A stretch of 64,000 nt of DNA from Kaistella polysaccharea (lineage in GTDB: Bacteria; Bacteroidota; Bacteroidia; Flavobacteriales; Weeksellaceae). Position numbers and translations under genes: made by a program. The notes beneath the pieces are model-generated. The model was given only the letters and a program-made list of their open reading frames with translations. It was not told the origin of the DNA and ran no database searches. Each line of letters starts with the position of its first letter. Position 1 is the stretch's first letter. The stretch is from NCBI RefSeq assembly GCF_020410745.1, contig NZ_CP084528.1:1674001-1738000 (forward strand). The letters run 5' to 3'. Shown piece after piece: positions 44,414 to 53,277 of the stretch.

Positions 44414-44905
44414 TTAATCTGTATAAATTCCTGCCCAACTTCTTTTCAGAGGCAAGAGGAAATCACTTAAAAAAGCAACGTAGGTATTTTTCGAAAAATC
44501 AAAAACCTGAATTTCTTTTGAAATTGACCCCGTTTTTAAACCATTTCTAAAATCCTGCAATTTCATGGTTTTAATTTCGCCGTTTTCAAGGTAACTTGCT
44601 TTCATGCGGTCAAACAATCCGAGTTGAAATTCCTCATCAATTTCGCGCATTACACGGCCCAGTTCATCAATAGAACATCCGGAAGCTGCTTCTATTTCTT
44701 CATCAACGGATACAATGATAAATTGATTCTTTTCTATTTTAAACGAGGAAGATAATGGTTTTCCGTGTGCAGCCCAAGTGGCAAGAAAATCAAATAATCT
44801 TTCCGTTATCGCTTTACTTTCCCTCGCGCTTAAAGGTCGCGAAGCTGGGTAAATTATGATTCGATAATCATTGGTTTCTACTATAGTTGACTCTTCAATT
44901 TTCAT
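44414..44905 (-). CDS. Conserved Flavobacteria protein of unknown function
   Basis: A 163-residue soluble protein (VETNDYRIIIYPASRPLSARESKAITERLFDFLATWAAHGKPLSSSFKIEKNQFIIVSVDEE, later GCSIDELGRVMREID). Related proteins are sometimes labelled ABC transporter ATPase, but no Walker A, Walker B or signature motif exists here, so I reject that name. It is the third gene of a coupled set after the iron-sulfur protein and a 58-residue membrane protein; its start overlaps that small gene by 11 bases. Confidence 0.7.
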   Translation of the reverse strand: MKIEESTIVETNDYRIIIYPASRPLSARESKAITERLFDFLATWAAHGKPLSSSFKIEKNQFIIVSVDEEIEAASGCSIDELGRVMREIDEEFQLGLFDRMKASYLENGEIKTMKLQDFRNGLKTGSISKEIQVFDFSKNTYVAFLSDFLLPLKRSWAGIYTD

Positions 44906-45071
44906 TTTTCTGTTTCGTATTTAATTTCAAAAAACCTACGATCACCATTAATACGCTTGCGCCAGAACTCAAATAATTTATTTTTGAGGTATCGAAATCT
45001 GCAGACCATAAATTTAGGATAAACAAAACCAGACCCGCGATAATTAGAAAGTACGTTAGTCTTTGATTCAT
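44895..45071 (-). CDS. Small membrane protein, 58 residues
   Basis: A 59-codon frame from ATG 45071 (minus strand) to TGA at 44897-44895. The product begins MNQRLTYFLIIAGLVLFILN, with one clear hydrophobic helix, then a second one (LSSGASVLMVIVGFLKL), ending in the polar NTKQKNEN. The start overlaps the stop of the iron-sulfur gene (TAATG) and its own stop overlaps the next gene by 11 bases, so all three appear translationally coupled. No family is recognised. The tight packing strongly supports a real gene. Confidence 0.7.
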   Translation of the reverse strand: MNQRLTYFLIIAGLVLFILNLWSADFDTSKINYLSSGASVLMVIVGFLKLNTKQKNEN

Positions 45072-45853
45072 TATAAATCTTCAGCTTCGGCTAAAAGTTC
45101 TGCGATATCTCTGACATCCACTTCGCTGTTATTAAAGTGTTTTACACCATCCGTAAGCATGGTATTACAGAATGGGCAACCTGTCGCGATGATATTAGGT
45201 TTCATAGCTAATGCTTCTTCAGTTCTTTCGATATTAATGTCTTTATCACCTTTCTCGGGTTCTTTAAACATTTGTGCACCACCAGCTCCACAACATAATC
45301 CGTTTGATTTACATCGTTTCATTTCGACCAACTCTGAATCTAGTTTTTCGAGCAGTTGTCTGGGCGCTTCATATTCGCCATTACCACGTCCCAAATAACA
45401 CGGATCGTGGAAGGTAATTTTCTTTCCTTTAAATGATCCTCCTTCAATTTTCAGACGTCCTTCTTCCATCAATTTTCGCAGAAACTGCGTATGATGCATT
45501 ACTTCGTAATTTCCACCTAGACCTGGATATTCATTTTTTATAATATTAAAACAATGCGGGCACGCTGTTACAATTTTTTTAACTTCGTACGCATTCATAA
45601 TTTCGATGTTGGTTAAAGCCATCATTTGGAATATGAACTCATTACCAGCGCGTTTTGCTGGATCTCCATTACAGGATTCTTCCTGACCTAAAACTGCAAA
45701 TTCTACTCCTACTTTATGTAAAATTTTACACAATGCTTTGGTCACTTTCTTGGCCCGATCATCAAAACTACCCATACATCCTACGAAAAATAAGACTTCG
45801 GGTGCTTTACCTTCTGCGGCATATTCTGCCATTGTTTTTATTGTGAAATCCAT
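45071..45853 (-). CDS. (Fe-S)-binding CCG-domain protein (HdrB/LutA-like)
   Basis: A 260-residue cysteine-rich protein with two CCG-type repeats: FFVGCMGSF ... ACPHCFNIIKNEYPG and HDPCYLGRGNGEY ... GLCCGAGGAQMF ... TGCPFCNTML. This fold is shared with heterodisulfide reductase HdrB, LutA and GlpC. It pairs with the membrane iron-sulfur protein upstream, a conserved Flavobacteria duo. The electron donor is unknown. ATG 45853 was chosen over the TTG at 45874. It is coupled to the 58-residue gene. Confidence 0.87.
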   Translation of the reverse strand: MDFTIKTMAEYAAEGKAPEVLFFVGCMGSFDDRAKKVTKALCKILHKVGVEFAVLGQEESCNGDPAKRAGNEFIFQMMALTNIEIMNAYEVKKIVTACPHCFNIIKNEYPGLGGNYEVMHHTQFLRKLMEEGRLKIEGGSFKGKKITFHDPCYLGRGNGEYEAPRQLLEKLDSELVEMKRCKSNGLCCGAGGAQMFKEPEKGDKDINIERTEEALAMKPNIIATGCPFCNTMLTDGVKHFNNSEVDVRDIAELLAEAEDL

Positions 45854-45920
45854 GTTTATTTTGCAAATTTTCAATATTCCATTCTTTGAATTGACTGGAA
45901 ATTATTGATTTTAAAATTTT

Positions 45921-47252
45921 CTAATTATCGGTAGCCCATTTCAATCGATCGGCCTGATTATATTGCCACGGCGCAGCATTATTTTCGACATTGGTCATCA
46001 TTTGATTAAGTTCTTGTGGCGCGGCAGACTGTTCCATGACCAGAAAACGTCGCATCTCAATAATTATCGATAATGGGTCGATAAGAACCGGACAAGCTTC
46101 AACACAGGCGTTGCAAGTGGTACACGCCCAAACTTCTTCGCGTTGAATATGATCGTCTAATAATTTTTTGCCATCATCTACAAACTTTCCATTTTTATTA
46201 ATGTTTCTACCAACTTCTTCCATTCGGTCCCGCGTATCCATCATTATTTTCCGTGGAGAAAGTTTCTTACCTGTCATGTTGGCTGGACAAACAGCGGTAC
46301 ACCTTCCACATTCTGTACATGAATAAGCGTTGAGGAGTTGTACCTGATTCAAATCAAAAATGTCACTGGCGCCAAATTTCTCAGGAACTGCATTTGGATC
46401 AGCTTCGGGTTGGGCTGCGTAAGGATCAGCATTTGGATCCATCATCAGTTTAATTTCTTTTGTTACAGAATCTAAATTGTCGAATTTTCCTTTAGGATCC
46501 AATTTAGCATACCAGGTATTGGGAAATGCCAATACAATATGAAGATGTTTCGAGTAATACAAATAATTCATGAAGAATAAAATCCCCAGAAAGTGGAACC
46601 ACCAAGCTCCTCTTTCCATTAAAATCAAACCATTATCACTCAGGTTTTGCAATACTGGTGCAAAAATAGAAGCAGAAATAGGAAAACTTCCATGTGCTGA
46701 AAATACTGCACGCTGCTGTAAAACCCAATCCGAACCATTCATGGTAAAGAAGGCCATCATCAACGCAAATTCGATAATCAAAATCCAGTTTGCATCATTC
46801 TTTGGCCACCCAAATAGCTCTTTCATTTGAAACCGCTTGATGCCGTAGAAATTTCTTCGGATAAAAAATAAAACGACGGCAATTACAACCAAGAGCGCCA
46901 AAATTTCCAGCGTCGCAGTAAAGGCAGAGTAGAACGAATCGCCCATAATTCCTGCCAGGAAACGATGGGTTCCAAATATTCCGTCAATAATAATTTCAAG
47001 AAGTTCAATGTTGATAATTACGAAACCAACATACACAATGACGTGAAGAATACCCGCAATCGGACGTTTCGTCATTTTACTTTGACCCATTGCAACACGT
47101 GCCATGGTTTCCCACCGTTTCGGTTTTTGATCACTTCGGTCAATTTCTTTACCTAATTGAATATTTCGATAAATTTCTTTTAAACTTTTAAAGAAAAGTC
47201 CGAACCCTATTACGAGTGCGACAAAAAAAAGAATATTGTCAATATATTCCAT
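45921..47252 (-). CDS. Membrane iron-sulfur oxidoreductase subunit (HdrC/NarI-like)
   Basis: A 443-residue protein: six predicted membrane helices (about residues 5-250, resembling a NarI-type quinone domain) and a soluble C-terminal part with two [4Fe-4S] motifs, CTECGRCTAVCP and CTTCNACVEACP. It probably transfers electrons between the CCG-domain protein next to it and the menaquinone pool. The substrate cannot be read from the sequence. A 67-base gap separates the two genes. Confidence 0.88.
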   Translation of the reverse strand: MEYIDNILFFVALVIGFGLFFKSLKEIYRNIQLGKEIDRSDQKPKRWETMARVAMGQSKMTKRPIAGILHVIVYVGFVIINIELLEIIIDGIFGTHRFLAGIMGDSFYSAFTATLEILALLVVIAVVLFFIRRNFYGIKRFQMKELFGWPKNDANWILIIEFALMMAFFTMNGSDWVLQQRAVFSAHGSFPISASIFAPVLQNLSDNGLILMERGAWWFHFLGILFFMNYLYYSKHLHIVLAFPNTWYAKLDPKGKFDNLDSVTKEIKLMMDPNADPYAAQPEADPNAVPEKFGASDIFDLNQVQLLNAYSCTECGRCTAVCPANMTGKKLSPRKIMMDTRDRMEEVGRNINKNGKFVDDGKKLLDDHIQREEVWACTTCNACVEACPVLIDPLSIIIEMRRFLVMEQSAAPQELNQMMTNVENNAAPWQYNQADRLKWATDN

Positions 47253-47263
47253 AGATAAAGGTT

Positions 47264-48214
47264 TTAGTCTTTTGTATTCTTACCGAAAACTGAAAAATTA
47301 AGATATCTTTTAGGATTTGCTTTTAAATCTTCAACCAGAACATTTAAATTTTCGGCAGTTTTGTTTAGGTTCTGGTAAAGTTGCTCATCTTTTGTCAATT
47401 TACCAAGACTTCCTTCACCATTTTGTATGCCCGTAATAACACCGTTCAATTTATCTGCCGTCAAGCTGAGTTTATCAATGGTATTATTTAATTTTTGAAC
47501 ATCAACTTCGTCAGCTACTCGACCGTATTTATCGATTGCAGTTTTAGCACTTACAGTCGCCAAATTCGCATTATCAAGCATCTTCTGAATTCGAGGATCA
47601 TTGTTGGCAAGAAGTGCATTCGTTTGTTTAGAAGTTCCTTCGAAAGCAGCAACAGTTCTATTGAGATTATTTAATAAGGCTCTAATTTCTGCACGGTTTT
47701 GATCATCAAAAATCTTGTTGGCATTCGTCGTTAGGGAATCAACTCTTTTCAACACAACCTGTACCTGATCTTTAACTGGACCCACTTGAGAAGAAATACT
47801 ATTTAACATTGAAAGTTTGAAGTCTCCATCTAAAGTATCACCATCTTTTGCCATAGGCTGACCGTAGGCTAAATTTACCCGCATTTCTTTCCCTGACATT
47901 AATCCTGGTTCGAAAATTTCCAAGGTAGATTTTTTTGAAAACTCAAAATTATCATCAATAATAACCTTTACGACAAAGTGAATTTTCCCATCGCTTTCGG
48001 TGACCGGAATGATTTTATCAACCTGACCAACTTTCAAACCGTTAATAGAAACGGGGTTAGATGCTGCTAAACCTTCAACATTATCAAATTTTGCGAAGAA
48101 AATATTATCGGTAGTGAAGAGACTTTTACCCTTCATAAATTGGAACAAAAAGACGAAGCCAACGATGGCTAAAAGTGCGATAAGTCCTGCTTTTATTTCT
48201 TTTGTGAATTTCAC
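47264..48214 (-). CDS. mlaD: MCE/MlaD-family lipid transport protein
   Basis: A 316-residue periplasmic protein with an N-terminal anchor (AGLIALLAIVGFVFLFQF) and an MCE domain (AKFDNVEGLAASNPVSINGLKVGQVDKII ... LMSGKEMRV), followed by a long coiled-coil tail. It forms the substrate-carrying ring of a phospholipid transport system; the permease and ATPase are at 61689-63259. The start is GTG at 48214: it gives MKFTKEIKAGL, which fits homologues, whereas the TTG at 48238 is inside the -7 element. Confidence 0.87.
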   Translation of the reverse strand: MKFTKEIKAGLIALLAIVGFVFLFQFMKGKSLFTTDNIFFAKFDNVEGLAASNPVSINGLKVGQVDKIIPVTESDGKIHFVVKVIIDDNFEFSKKSTLEIFEPGLMSGKEMRVNLAYGQPMAKDGDTLDGDFKLSMLNSISSQVGPVKDQVQVVLKRVDSLTTNANKIFDDQNRAEIRALLNNLNRTVAAFEGTSKQTNALLANNDPRIQKMLDNANLATVSAKTAIDKYGRVADEVDVQKLNNTIDKLSLTADKLNGVITGIQNGEGSLGKLTKDEQLYQNLNKTAENLNVLVEDLKANPKRYLNFSVFGKNTKD

Positions 48215-48235
48215 TTTTGTGTATTTTTTAAGCGA

Positions 48236-48243
48236 CAAATATA
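48236..48243 (-). promoter_or_regulatory. -7 promoter element for mlaD
   Basis: The minus strand reads TATATTTG, 21 bases before the GTG at 48214. Confidence 0.45.
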
Positions 48244-48283
48244 ATAAATTTTAAATAAAGTGCAGGTAAAACCTTGCGCTCTA

Positions 48284-48321
48284 AAAACAGAGAAAGCGAC
48301 GGTTAAGTCGCTTTCTGTTTT
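48284..48321 (-). terminator. Terminator of the ppiD-like gene
   Basis: AAAGCGAC and GTCGCTTT, extended by CAGA/TCTG with one unpaired base, form a long stem with a 6-base loop. On the minus strand it ends in TTTTT. It lies 16 bases after the stop at 48337. Confidence 0.9.
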
Positions 48322-48336
48322 ATGTATTTTTAAGAT

Positions 48337-50484
48337 TTACTGTTGCGTCGTACGGTTGTACAATTCAATTCTGTAATCTTTAATCTTCGCATTATCTTGT
48401 AAGCTCTTCAAGAAATTCTGACCAAACTGCTGCGAGTTCTGTCTGGCAATTGCCTGAATCATTTGCTTAAGATCGCCCGGTTGTTTATTTATGCTCTCAG
48501 ATTTTTTCAAGACAACATAAACACCAGTTAAACCTTCTACAGGTTTCGACAATTTGTTTTTTGCTACACCAAATGCAGCTCCTGCAACTTTAGGTTCCAT
48601 AGCACCGTTCACTTGTGGATTTAACATATTCACCTGCGCAGATTCTTTAGTAACTCCAAATAATTTTGCGATCTGATCTAGGTTTGAAGCATTTGCTGCG
48701 TTAATTTTCTCCGTAATTTTCTTCGCCAATAATTTATTTTTCACAATTGGTTCTACTTGGTCGCGAACTGCTTCCGGATCTGCAGAACCTGCATCCTGAA
48801 CACCGTTTACGTATGCGACAATTCTGTCTCCCGTTCCATCAACAGTGAAAATATCGGTATCTCCTTTTTTGGTTTTCTTGTTGAAAGCCCAAGCAATAAT
48901 GTCTTCATCTTTGTCAGTAGCTAAACCTGGCAGCTGTCCTTGGAATCTTCCTACTTCTTTTGGATTAGAGAAATTGTAATTGTTTTTCTTCGCAACATTG
49001 GCGAATTCATTAAAACTTTTCCCTTGAACTTGCTGAATAAATTTCGTGGCTTTCGTGTAAATCTCGTTTTCCGTTTTATCGGAAGGTTTGATTGCTTTAA
49101 CCAAGTTTGCAACTTTATAAGTCATTGCACCACTTTTCTTATCTTCAATATTGATGACATGGTAACCGTATTGTGTTTCAACAACAGCAGTGGCACCTTT
49201 GCCATTATTTGCCAAAAAGCTAAGGTATTCCGGTACGAAAGGAGTTTCTGGAGTTGTCCAACCCACGCTTCCTCCTTGTGCAGCAGAACCTGGATCAGCT
49301 GAATACTTTAAGAATTCTACAAATTTAGAAGGATCGGCTTTTACTGCATTTCCAATAGAATCTGCTAATTTCTTCGCTTCTTCTTTCGATCTTGTCTCTT
49401 CTCCACCAGCTTGGTTTCCTTTGTAAGTAACCAAAATGTGTCTTGAAAGTGTAGAATCAGAAGGTTTTTTATCTAAAAGTTTAGACACTACATAAAAATT
49501 CTGCTCTTTATAAGGACCGAAGGTTGTTCCGACAGCAGCAGTTGCCACTTTATCTTTAATTTCTGCAGGCAATTGATTTGCCGGAAAATATTGCGGATTA
49601 AAAGGTAAGTCGGAGTTTAAAGCAATGAACATCGAGTCATTCTTTGTGTTTTGGAAATTTTCATTTCCTTCACTCGTCGGACTACCTACCGTAAATAACT
49701 TATTGATTTCGGCTTGCATCGCAGTGTCGTCTTCTGCACTTGGAGCAGCAGGAAAATAAACAACTCCTAAATTACGACTTGCATCTCTCTTATATAAGGT
49801 TGGATGAAGTTTTATATAATCTGAAATATCAGCAGTGGTAACTTTAACCGGATTTTTCTGTGCAAATGCAGCATAATCTACCTTTACAAAATCAATGTCA
49901 GCAAGCTGATCTCTTTCTTTTATAATTTGCTCAGCTTCTTTTTTACTCACTGTAATCCCTGTGGTTACATTTGCAAAAAGCTGACGAGCCATCATTCTGT
50001 ACTCGATTGTTTTTCTGGTTTTAAGCCAATTATTATACACCTCAACGTTAGAACTTTTCATTTGTTCAACCTGGCTTTTAATTTCCTGAACTTTAAAATT
50101 CCCTTTTTCGTCGAAATTTTCTTTATTCTGCGCAAACATAGGATCGAACTGAAGTTGATTCCAGAACATATCTTCAGTTAAAGTAAGACCCATTTTATCG
50201 AATTGCTGCTTAATTAATTTAGATTGAACCAACATTTGCCATGCTTGTTCTTCTAAACCTTTGGCGGGCTGTCCCTGTTGTTGAGCCTGCTGTTGTAGCA
50301 TAAATAGCTGATCGTCGAAATCTTCTTTAGTAATCTCTTCGCCGTTTACTTTACCATACACACCAGTTTGGGGGCCGAATAATTTTTCGAGACTGTCTGG
50401 GTTGACCACGAAAGCCAGCATTGCTACTGCAATAATCCCCATTAAAAGCCAAGGTCTGTTTCTTATTTCTCCTAAAATTGCCAT
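48337..50484 (-). CDS. PpiD/SurA-type peptidylprolyl isomerase
   Basis: A 715-residue membrane-anchored chaperone. It has an N-terminal helix (WLLMGIIAVAMLAFVV), a SurA-N-like region (VNGEEITKEDFDDQLFMLQQQAQ), a parvulin PPIC domain at about residues 345-450 (HILVTYKGNQ ... FAKYSADPGS-like segment, GGSVGWTTPETPFVPEYLSF, TQYGYHVINI) and a long C-terminal extension. It assists folding of exported proteins in the periplasm. The layout resembles PpiD more than SurA because of the anchor. Confidence 0.88.
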   Translation of the reverse strand: MAILGEIRNRPWLLMGIIAVAMLAFVVNPDSLEKLFGPQTGVYGKVNGEEITKEDFDDQLFMLQQQAQQQGQPAKGLEEQAWQMLVQSKLIKQQFDKMGLTLTEDMFWNQLQFDPMFAQNKENFDEKGNFKVQEIKSQVEQMKSSNVEVYNNWLKTRKTIEYRMMARQLFANVTTGITVSKKEAEQIIKERDQLADIDFVKVDYAAFAQKNPVKVTTADISDYIKLHPTLYKRDASRNLGVVYFPAAPSAEDDTAMQAEINKLFTVGSPTSEGNENFQNTKNDSMFIALNSDLPFNPQYFPANQLPAEIKDKVATAAVGTTFGPYKEQNFYVVSKLLDKKPSDSTLSRHILVTYKGNQAGGEETRSKEEAKKLADSIGNAVKADPSKFVEFLKYSADPGSAAQGGSVGWTTPETPFVPEYLSFLANNGKGATAVVETQYGYHVINIEDKKSGAMTYKVANLVKAIKPSDKTENEIYTKATKFIQQVQGKSFNEFANVAKKNNYNFSNPKEVGRFQGQLPGLATDKDEDIIAWAFNKKTKKGDTDIFTVDGTGDRIVAYVNGVQDAGSADPEAVRDQVEPIVKNKLLAKKITEKINAANASNLDQIAKLFGVTKESAQVNMLNPQVNGAMEPKVAGAAFGVAKNKLSKPVEGLTGVYVVLKKSESINKQPGDLKQMIQAIARQNSQQFGQNFLKSLQDNAKIKDYRIELYNRTTQQ

Positions 50485-50641
50485 CTTTTTTTGTATAATT
50501 TTATCAGTGTGCGAAAATACACATTTTTAACAGATTAGAAAAAAAATAACCTACTTATTTAAGCACATACTCTTCCTCATGCCAATTTTGTCTAGGTTTT
50601 TGAGTGGCATAAACCTTGTGAATTTATAGAAACCTTTTTAA

Positions 50642-50710
50642 AAGGAGTATTAACCCTCAATCTTGATACAGGAACTCCTTAATTATCTATAAAAAATGAC
50701 AATTTGTCAT
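50642..50710 (+). promoter_or_regulatory. Inverted repeats in the lon upstream region
   Basis: Three dyads lie before the lon start: CCTTTTTAAAAGG (just at the left edge, 50632-50645), AAGGAGT/ACTCCTT (50642-50648 with 50674-50680), and the perfect palindrome ATGACAATTTGTCAT (50696-50710). The last ends 9 bases before the chosen ATG and is operator-like. No known heat-shock element (CIRCE) was seen. Confidence 0.3.
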
Positions 50711-50719
50711 TCTACTATT

Positions 50720-53125
50720 ATGACAGAATTTGAAGAAATGAACTTTGACGAAATTTTAGACGATGGATTCAGCATCGTAACCGAAGAAATAAATATATCG
50801 GATATCGTGAACAATGAAGATGATGATCAGCAAAACATTTTCCCCATTTTACCAGTTAGAAATATGGTGATGTTTCCTAAAGTGATCATGCCCATCACCG
50901 CAGGACGGGAAATGTCGATCAAACTGCTGGAAGAGGCTCAGAAAAATAATCAGCTGATCGGAATTTTGAGTCAAAATAACTCAAGTATTGAAAATCCTAC
51001 AGAATCTGATTTATTTCAAATCGGAACTTTAGCCAAGATTATTAAAATCATCAAGCTTCCGGAAGGAAATATTACAGCAATTACCCGAGGTTTCCAACGG
51101 TTTAAAATAAAAGAATTTAAGGCGACTAAACCTTATTTTCAGGCAGAAATCGTGAAGTTGAAAGATACCTCAACGAAAAAGAAAGAGCAATATGAAGCGC
51201 TTCTGGAAAATATAAAAGCTTTGGCTTTAAAAATTATTGAATTAGATCCCAATTTGCCGACCGCCGCGAATTTTGCCATCAATAACATCAGTGATAATGA
51301 TGATTTATTAAACTTCATCTGTTCTAATGCTAATTTTTTGGCCAATCAAAAACAGAAATTGCTGGAAGAAAGAAGTTTAATGATCCGCGCTGAAAAATGT
51401 TATACGCTAATGCATGACGAATTCCGTAAATTGGAATTGCGAAGCCAAATCCATCAAAAAACATCGAAAGATCTCGACAAGCAACAACGGGAATACTTTC
51501 TAAATCAACAAATTAGAACAATACAAGAAGAATTAGGCGGCGGTCCAGAATCTGATGTAGAAGAATTACTCGACAAAGCCAAAAAACTAAAATGGAATGC
51601 CGATGTTGAAGAGCATTTCAAAAAAGAAATTCATCGTCTGCAACGACAAAACCCAAATTCACCCGATTATAACGTACAGCGAAATTATCTTGATTTCTTT
51701 ACCGATTTACCGTGGAATAAATATTCTAAAGATATTTTTGATATTGTTAAAGCAGAAAGAGTTTTAGACAAAGCACATTATGGTTTAGAAGATATTAAGA
51801 AAAGAATTTTAGAACACATGGCGGTTCTGAAACTCAAAAACAATATGAAATCGCCCATTCTTTGTTTGGTTGGTCCTCCGGGAGTTGGAAAAACTTCGTT
51901 GGGAAAATCAGTGGCCGATGCTTTAGGCAGAAAATATGTACGTGTGTCTCTGGGCGGACTTCATGATGAATCAGAAATTCGCGGCCATCGTAAAACGTAT
52001 ATCGGTGCGATGGCGGGAAGAATTTTGCAATCCATTAAGAAAGTAGGAACCTCAAATCCTGTTATTGTTTTGGATGAAATAGATAAAATTGCCACTGGAA
52101 TTCATGGTGATCCGAGTTCCGCTTTATTAGAGGTTTTAGATCCTGAACAGAACAATTCTTTCTATGATAATTTTCTGGAATTGGGTTACGATTTATCCAA
52201 GGTGATGTTTATTGCAACAGCAAATTCATTATCGACGGTGCAACGCCCGCTTTTAGACCGCATGGAAATTATTGAAATTGCTGGCTACACCTTAGAAGAA
52301 AAAGTAGAAATTGCTAAACGACATTTAATTAAAAAACAGCAGGAAGAAAATGGTTTAGACAGCAAATCCTTTAAACTTGGGAATGCTGAATTGAAACATA
52401 TTATCGATGCACATACCTCTGAAAGTGGCGTTCGCCGTTTAGAAAAACAGATTGCATCCGTTGCCCGATGGGTTGCTTTGCAAACCGCAATGGAGAAAGA
52501 ATACGACCCAAAAATTACCATCGAAAAAGTTGATGAAATTTTAGGTGTTCCTCGCCCGAAAGGTTTTTCAGAAATTACAGGCGTTCCCGGCGTTGTCACA
52601 GGTTTAGCCTGGACCGAAGTTGGTGGCGATATCCTATTTATTGAAAGTATTTTGAGCGAAGGCAAAGGAAATTTAACAATGACAGGGAATCTGGGAAACG
52701 TGATGAAGGAATCGGCGACAATTGCTTTGGAATATATCAAAGCAAAGCACGATGAACTGGGAATTTCAGCCGAGGATATAAAAGAAAAAAATATTCATGT
52801 TCACGTTCCAGAAGGTGCAACTCCTAAAGATGGACCTTCCGCCGGAATCGCAATGCTGACTTCAATTGTTTCCAGCTTTAAAAATAAGAAAGTAAAATCT
52901 CATTTGGCGATGACCGGGGAAATTACGCTTCGAGGAAAAGTGCTTCCTGTCGGTGGAATTAAAGAGAAACTTCTCGCCGCTGCACGAGCGGGAATTAAAG
53001 AAATCATTCTTTGTGAAGCCAACCGAAAAGATGTGGAAGAAATTAAAAAAGATTATTTGAAAAACCTCCAAATACATTACGTTCAGCGCATGAGTGAGGT
53101 AATTGATCTGGCAATTGAATCTTAA
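50720..53125 (+). CDS. lon: ATP-dependent Lon protease
   Basis: An 801-residue AAA+ serine protease removing damaged and regulatory proteins. It has an N-terminal LON domain ([21 protein letters not shown]), Walker [12 protein letters not shown], Walker [11 protein letters not shown], and the Ser-Lys dyad in [11 protein letters not shown] (Ser) and [12 protein letters not shown] (Lys). ATG 50720 (MTEFEEM) was preferred; an earlier in-frame ATG at 50696 is part of a palindrome and adds eight residues unlike the family. Single gene, closed by a terminator. Confidence 0.96.
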   Translation: MTEFEEMNFDEILDDGFSIVTEEINISDIVNNEDDDQQNIFPILPVRNMVMFPKVIMPITAGREMSIKLLEEAQKNNQLIGILSQNNSSIENPTESDLFQIGTLAKIIKIIKLPEGNITAITRGFQRFKIKEFKATKPYFQAEIVKLKDTSTKKKEQYEALLENIKALALKIIELDPNLPTAANFAINNISDNDDLLNFICSNANFLANQKQKLLEERSLMIRAEKCYTLMHDEFRKLELRSQIHQKTSKDLDKQQREYFLNQQIRTIQEELGGGPESDVEELLDKAKKLKWNADVEEHFKKEIHRLQRQNPNSPDYNVQRNYLDFFTDLPWNKYSKDIFDIVKAERVLDKAHYGLEDIKKRILEHMAVLKLKNNMKSPILCLVGPPGVGKTSLGKSVADALGRKYVRVSLGGLHDESEIRGHRKTYIGAMAGRILQSIKKVGTSNPVIVLDEIDKIATGIHGDPSSALLEVLDPEQNNSFYDNFLELGYDLSKVMFIATANSLSTVQRPLLDRMEIIEIAGYTLEEKVEIAKRHLIKKQQEENGLDSKSFKLGNAELKHIIDAHTSESGVRRLEKQIASVARWVALQTAMEKEYDPKITIEKVDEILGVPRPKGFSEITGVPGVVTGLAWTEVGGDILFIESILSEGKGNLTMTGNLGNVMKESATIALEYIKAKHDELGISAEDIKEKNIHVHVPEGATPKDGPSAGIAMLTSIVSSFKNKKVKSHLAMTGEITLRGKVLPVGGIKEKLLAAARAGIKEIILCEANRKDVEEIKKDYLKNLQIHYVQRMSEVIDLAIES

Positions 53126-53175
53126 TTATATTCATTCACATCATAAAATTTTGATAGCTGATCAGTATAAATTGC

Positions 53176-53208
53176 AAAAAAATTCTGTATTACTACAGAA
53201 TTTTTTTT
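53176..53208 (+). terminator. lon terminator
   Basis: AATTCTGTA pairs with TACAGAATT around a 4-base loop, framed by an A-run and an eight-T run. It lies about 50 bases after the lon stop. Confidence 0.85.
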
Positions 53209-53277
53209 GTCCAATTTCCTCAACATTGAAAGTCTATTTCGTCTGGCAAAAAGTTTTTTTTAACAGGTTTGCAATTA

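Noticed and set aside
44414..44905. Label ABC transporter ATPase for the 163-residue protein
   Set aside because: No Walker A, Walker B or ABC signature is present.
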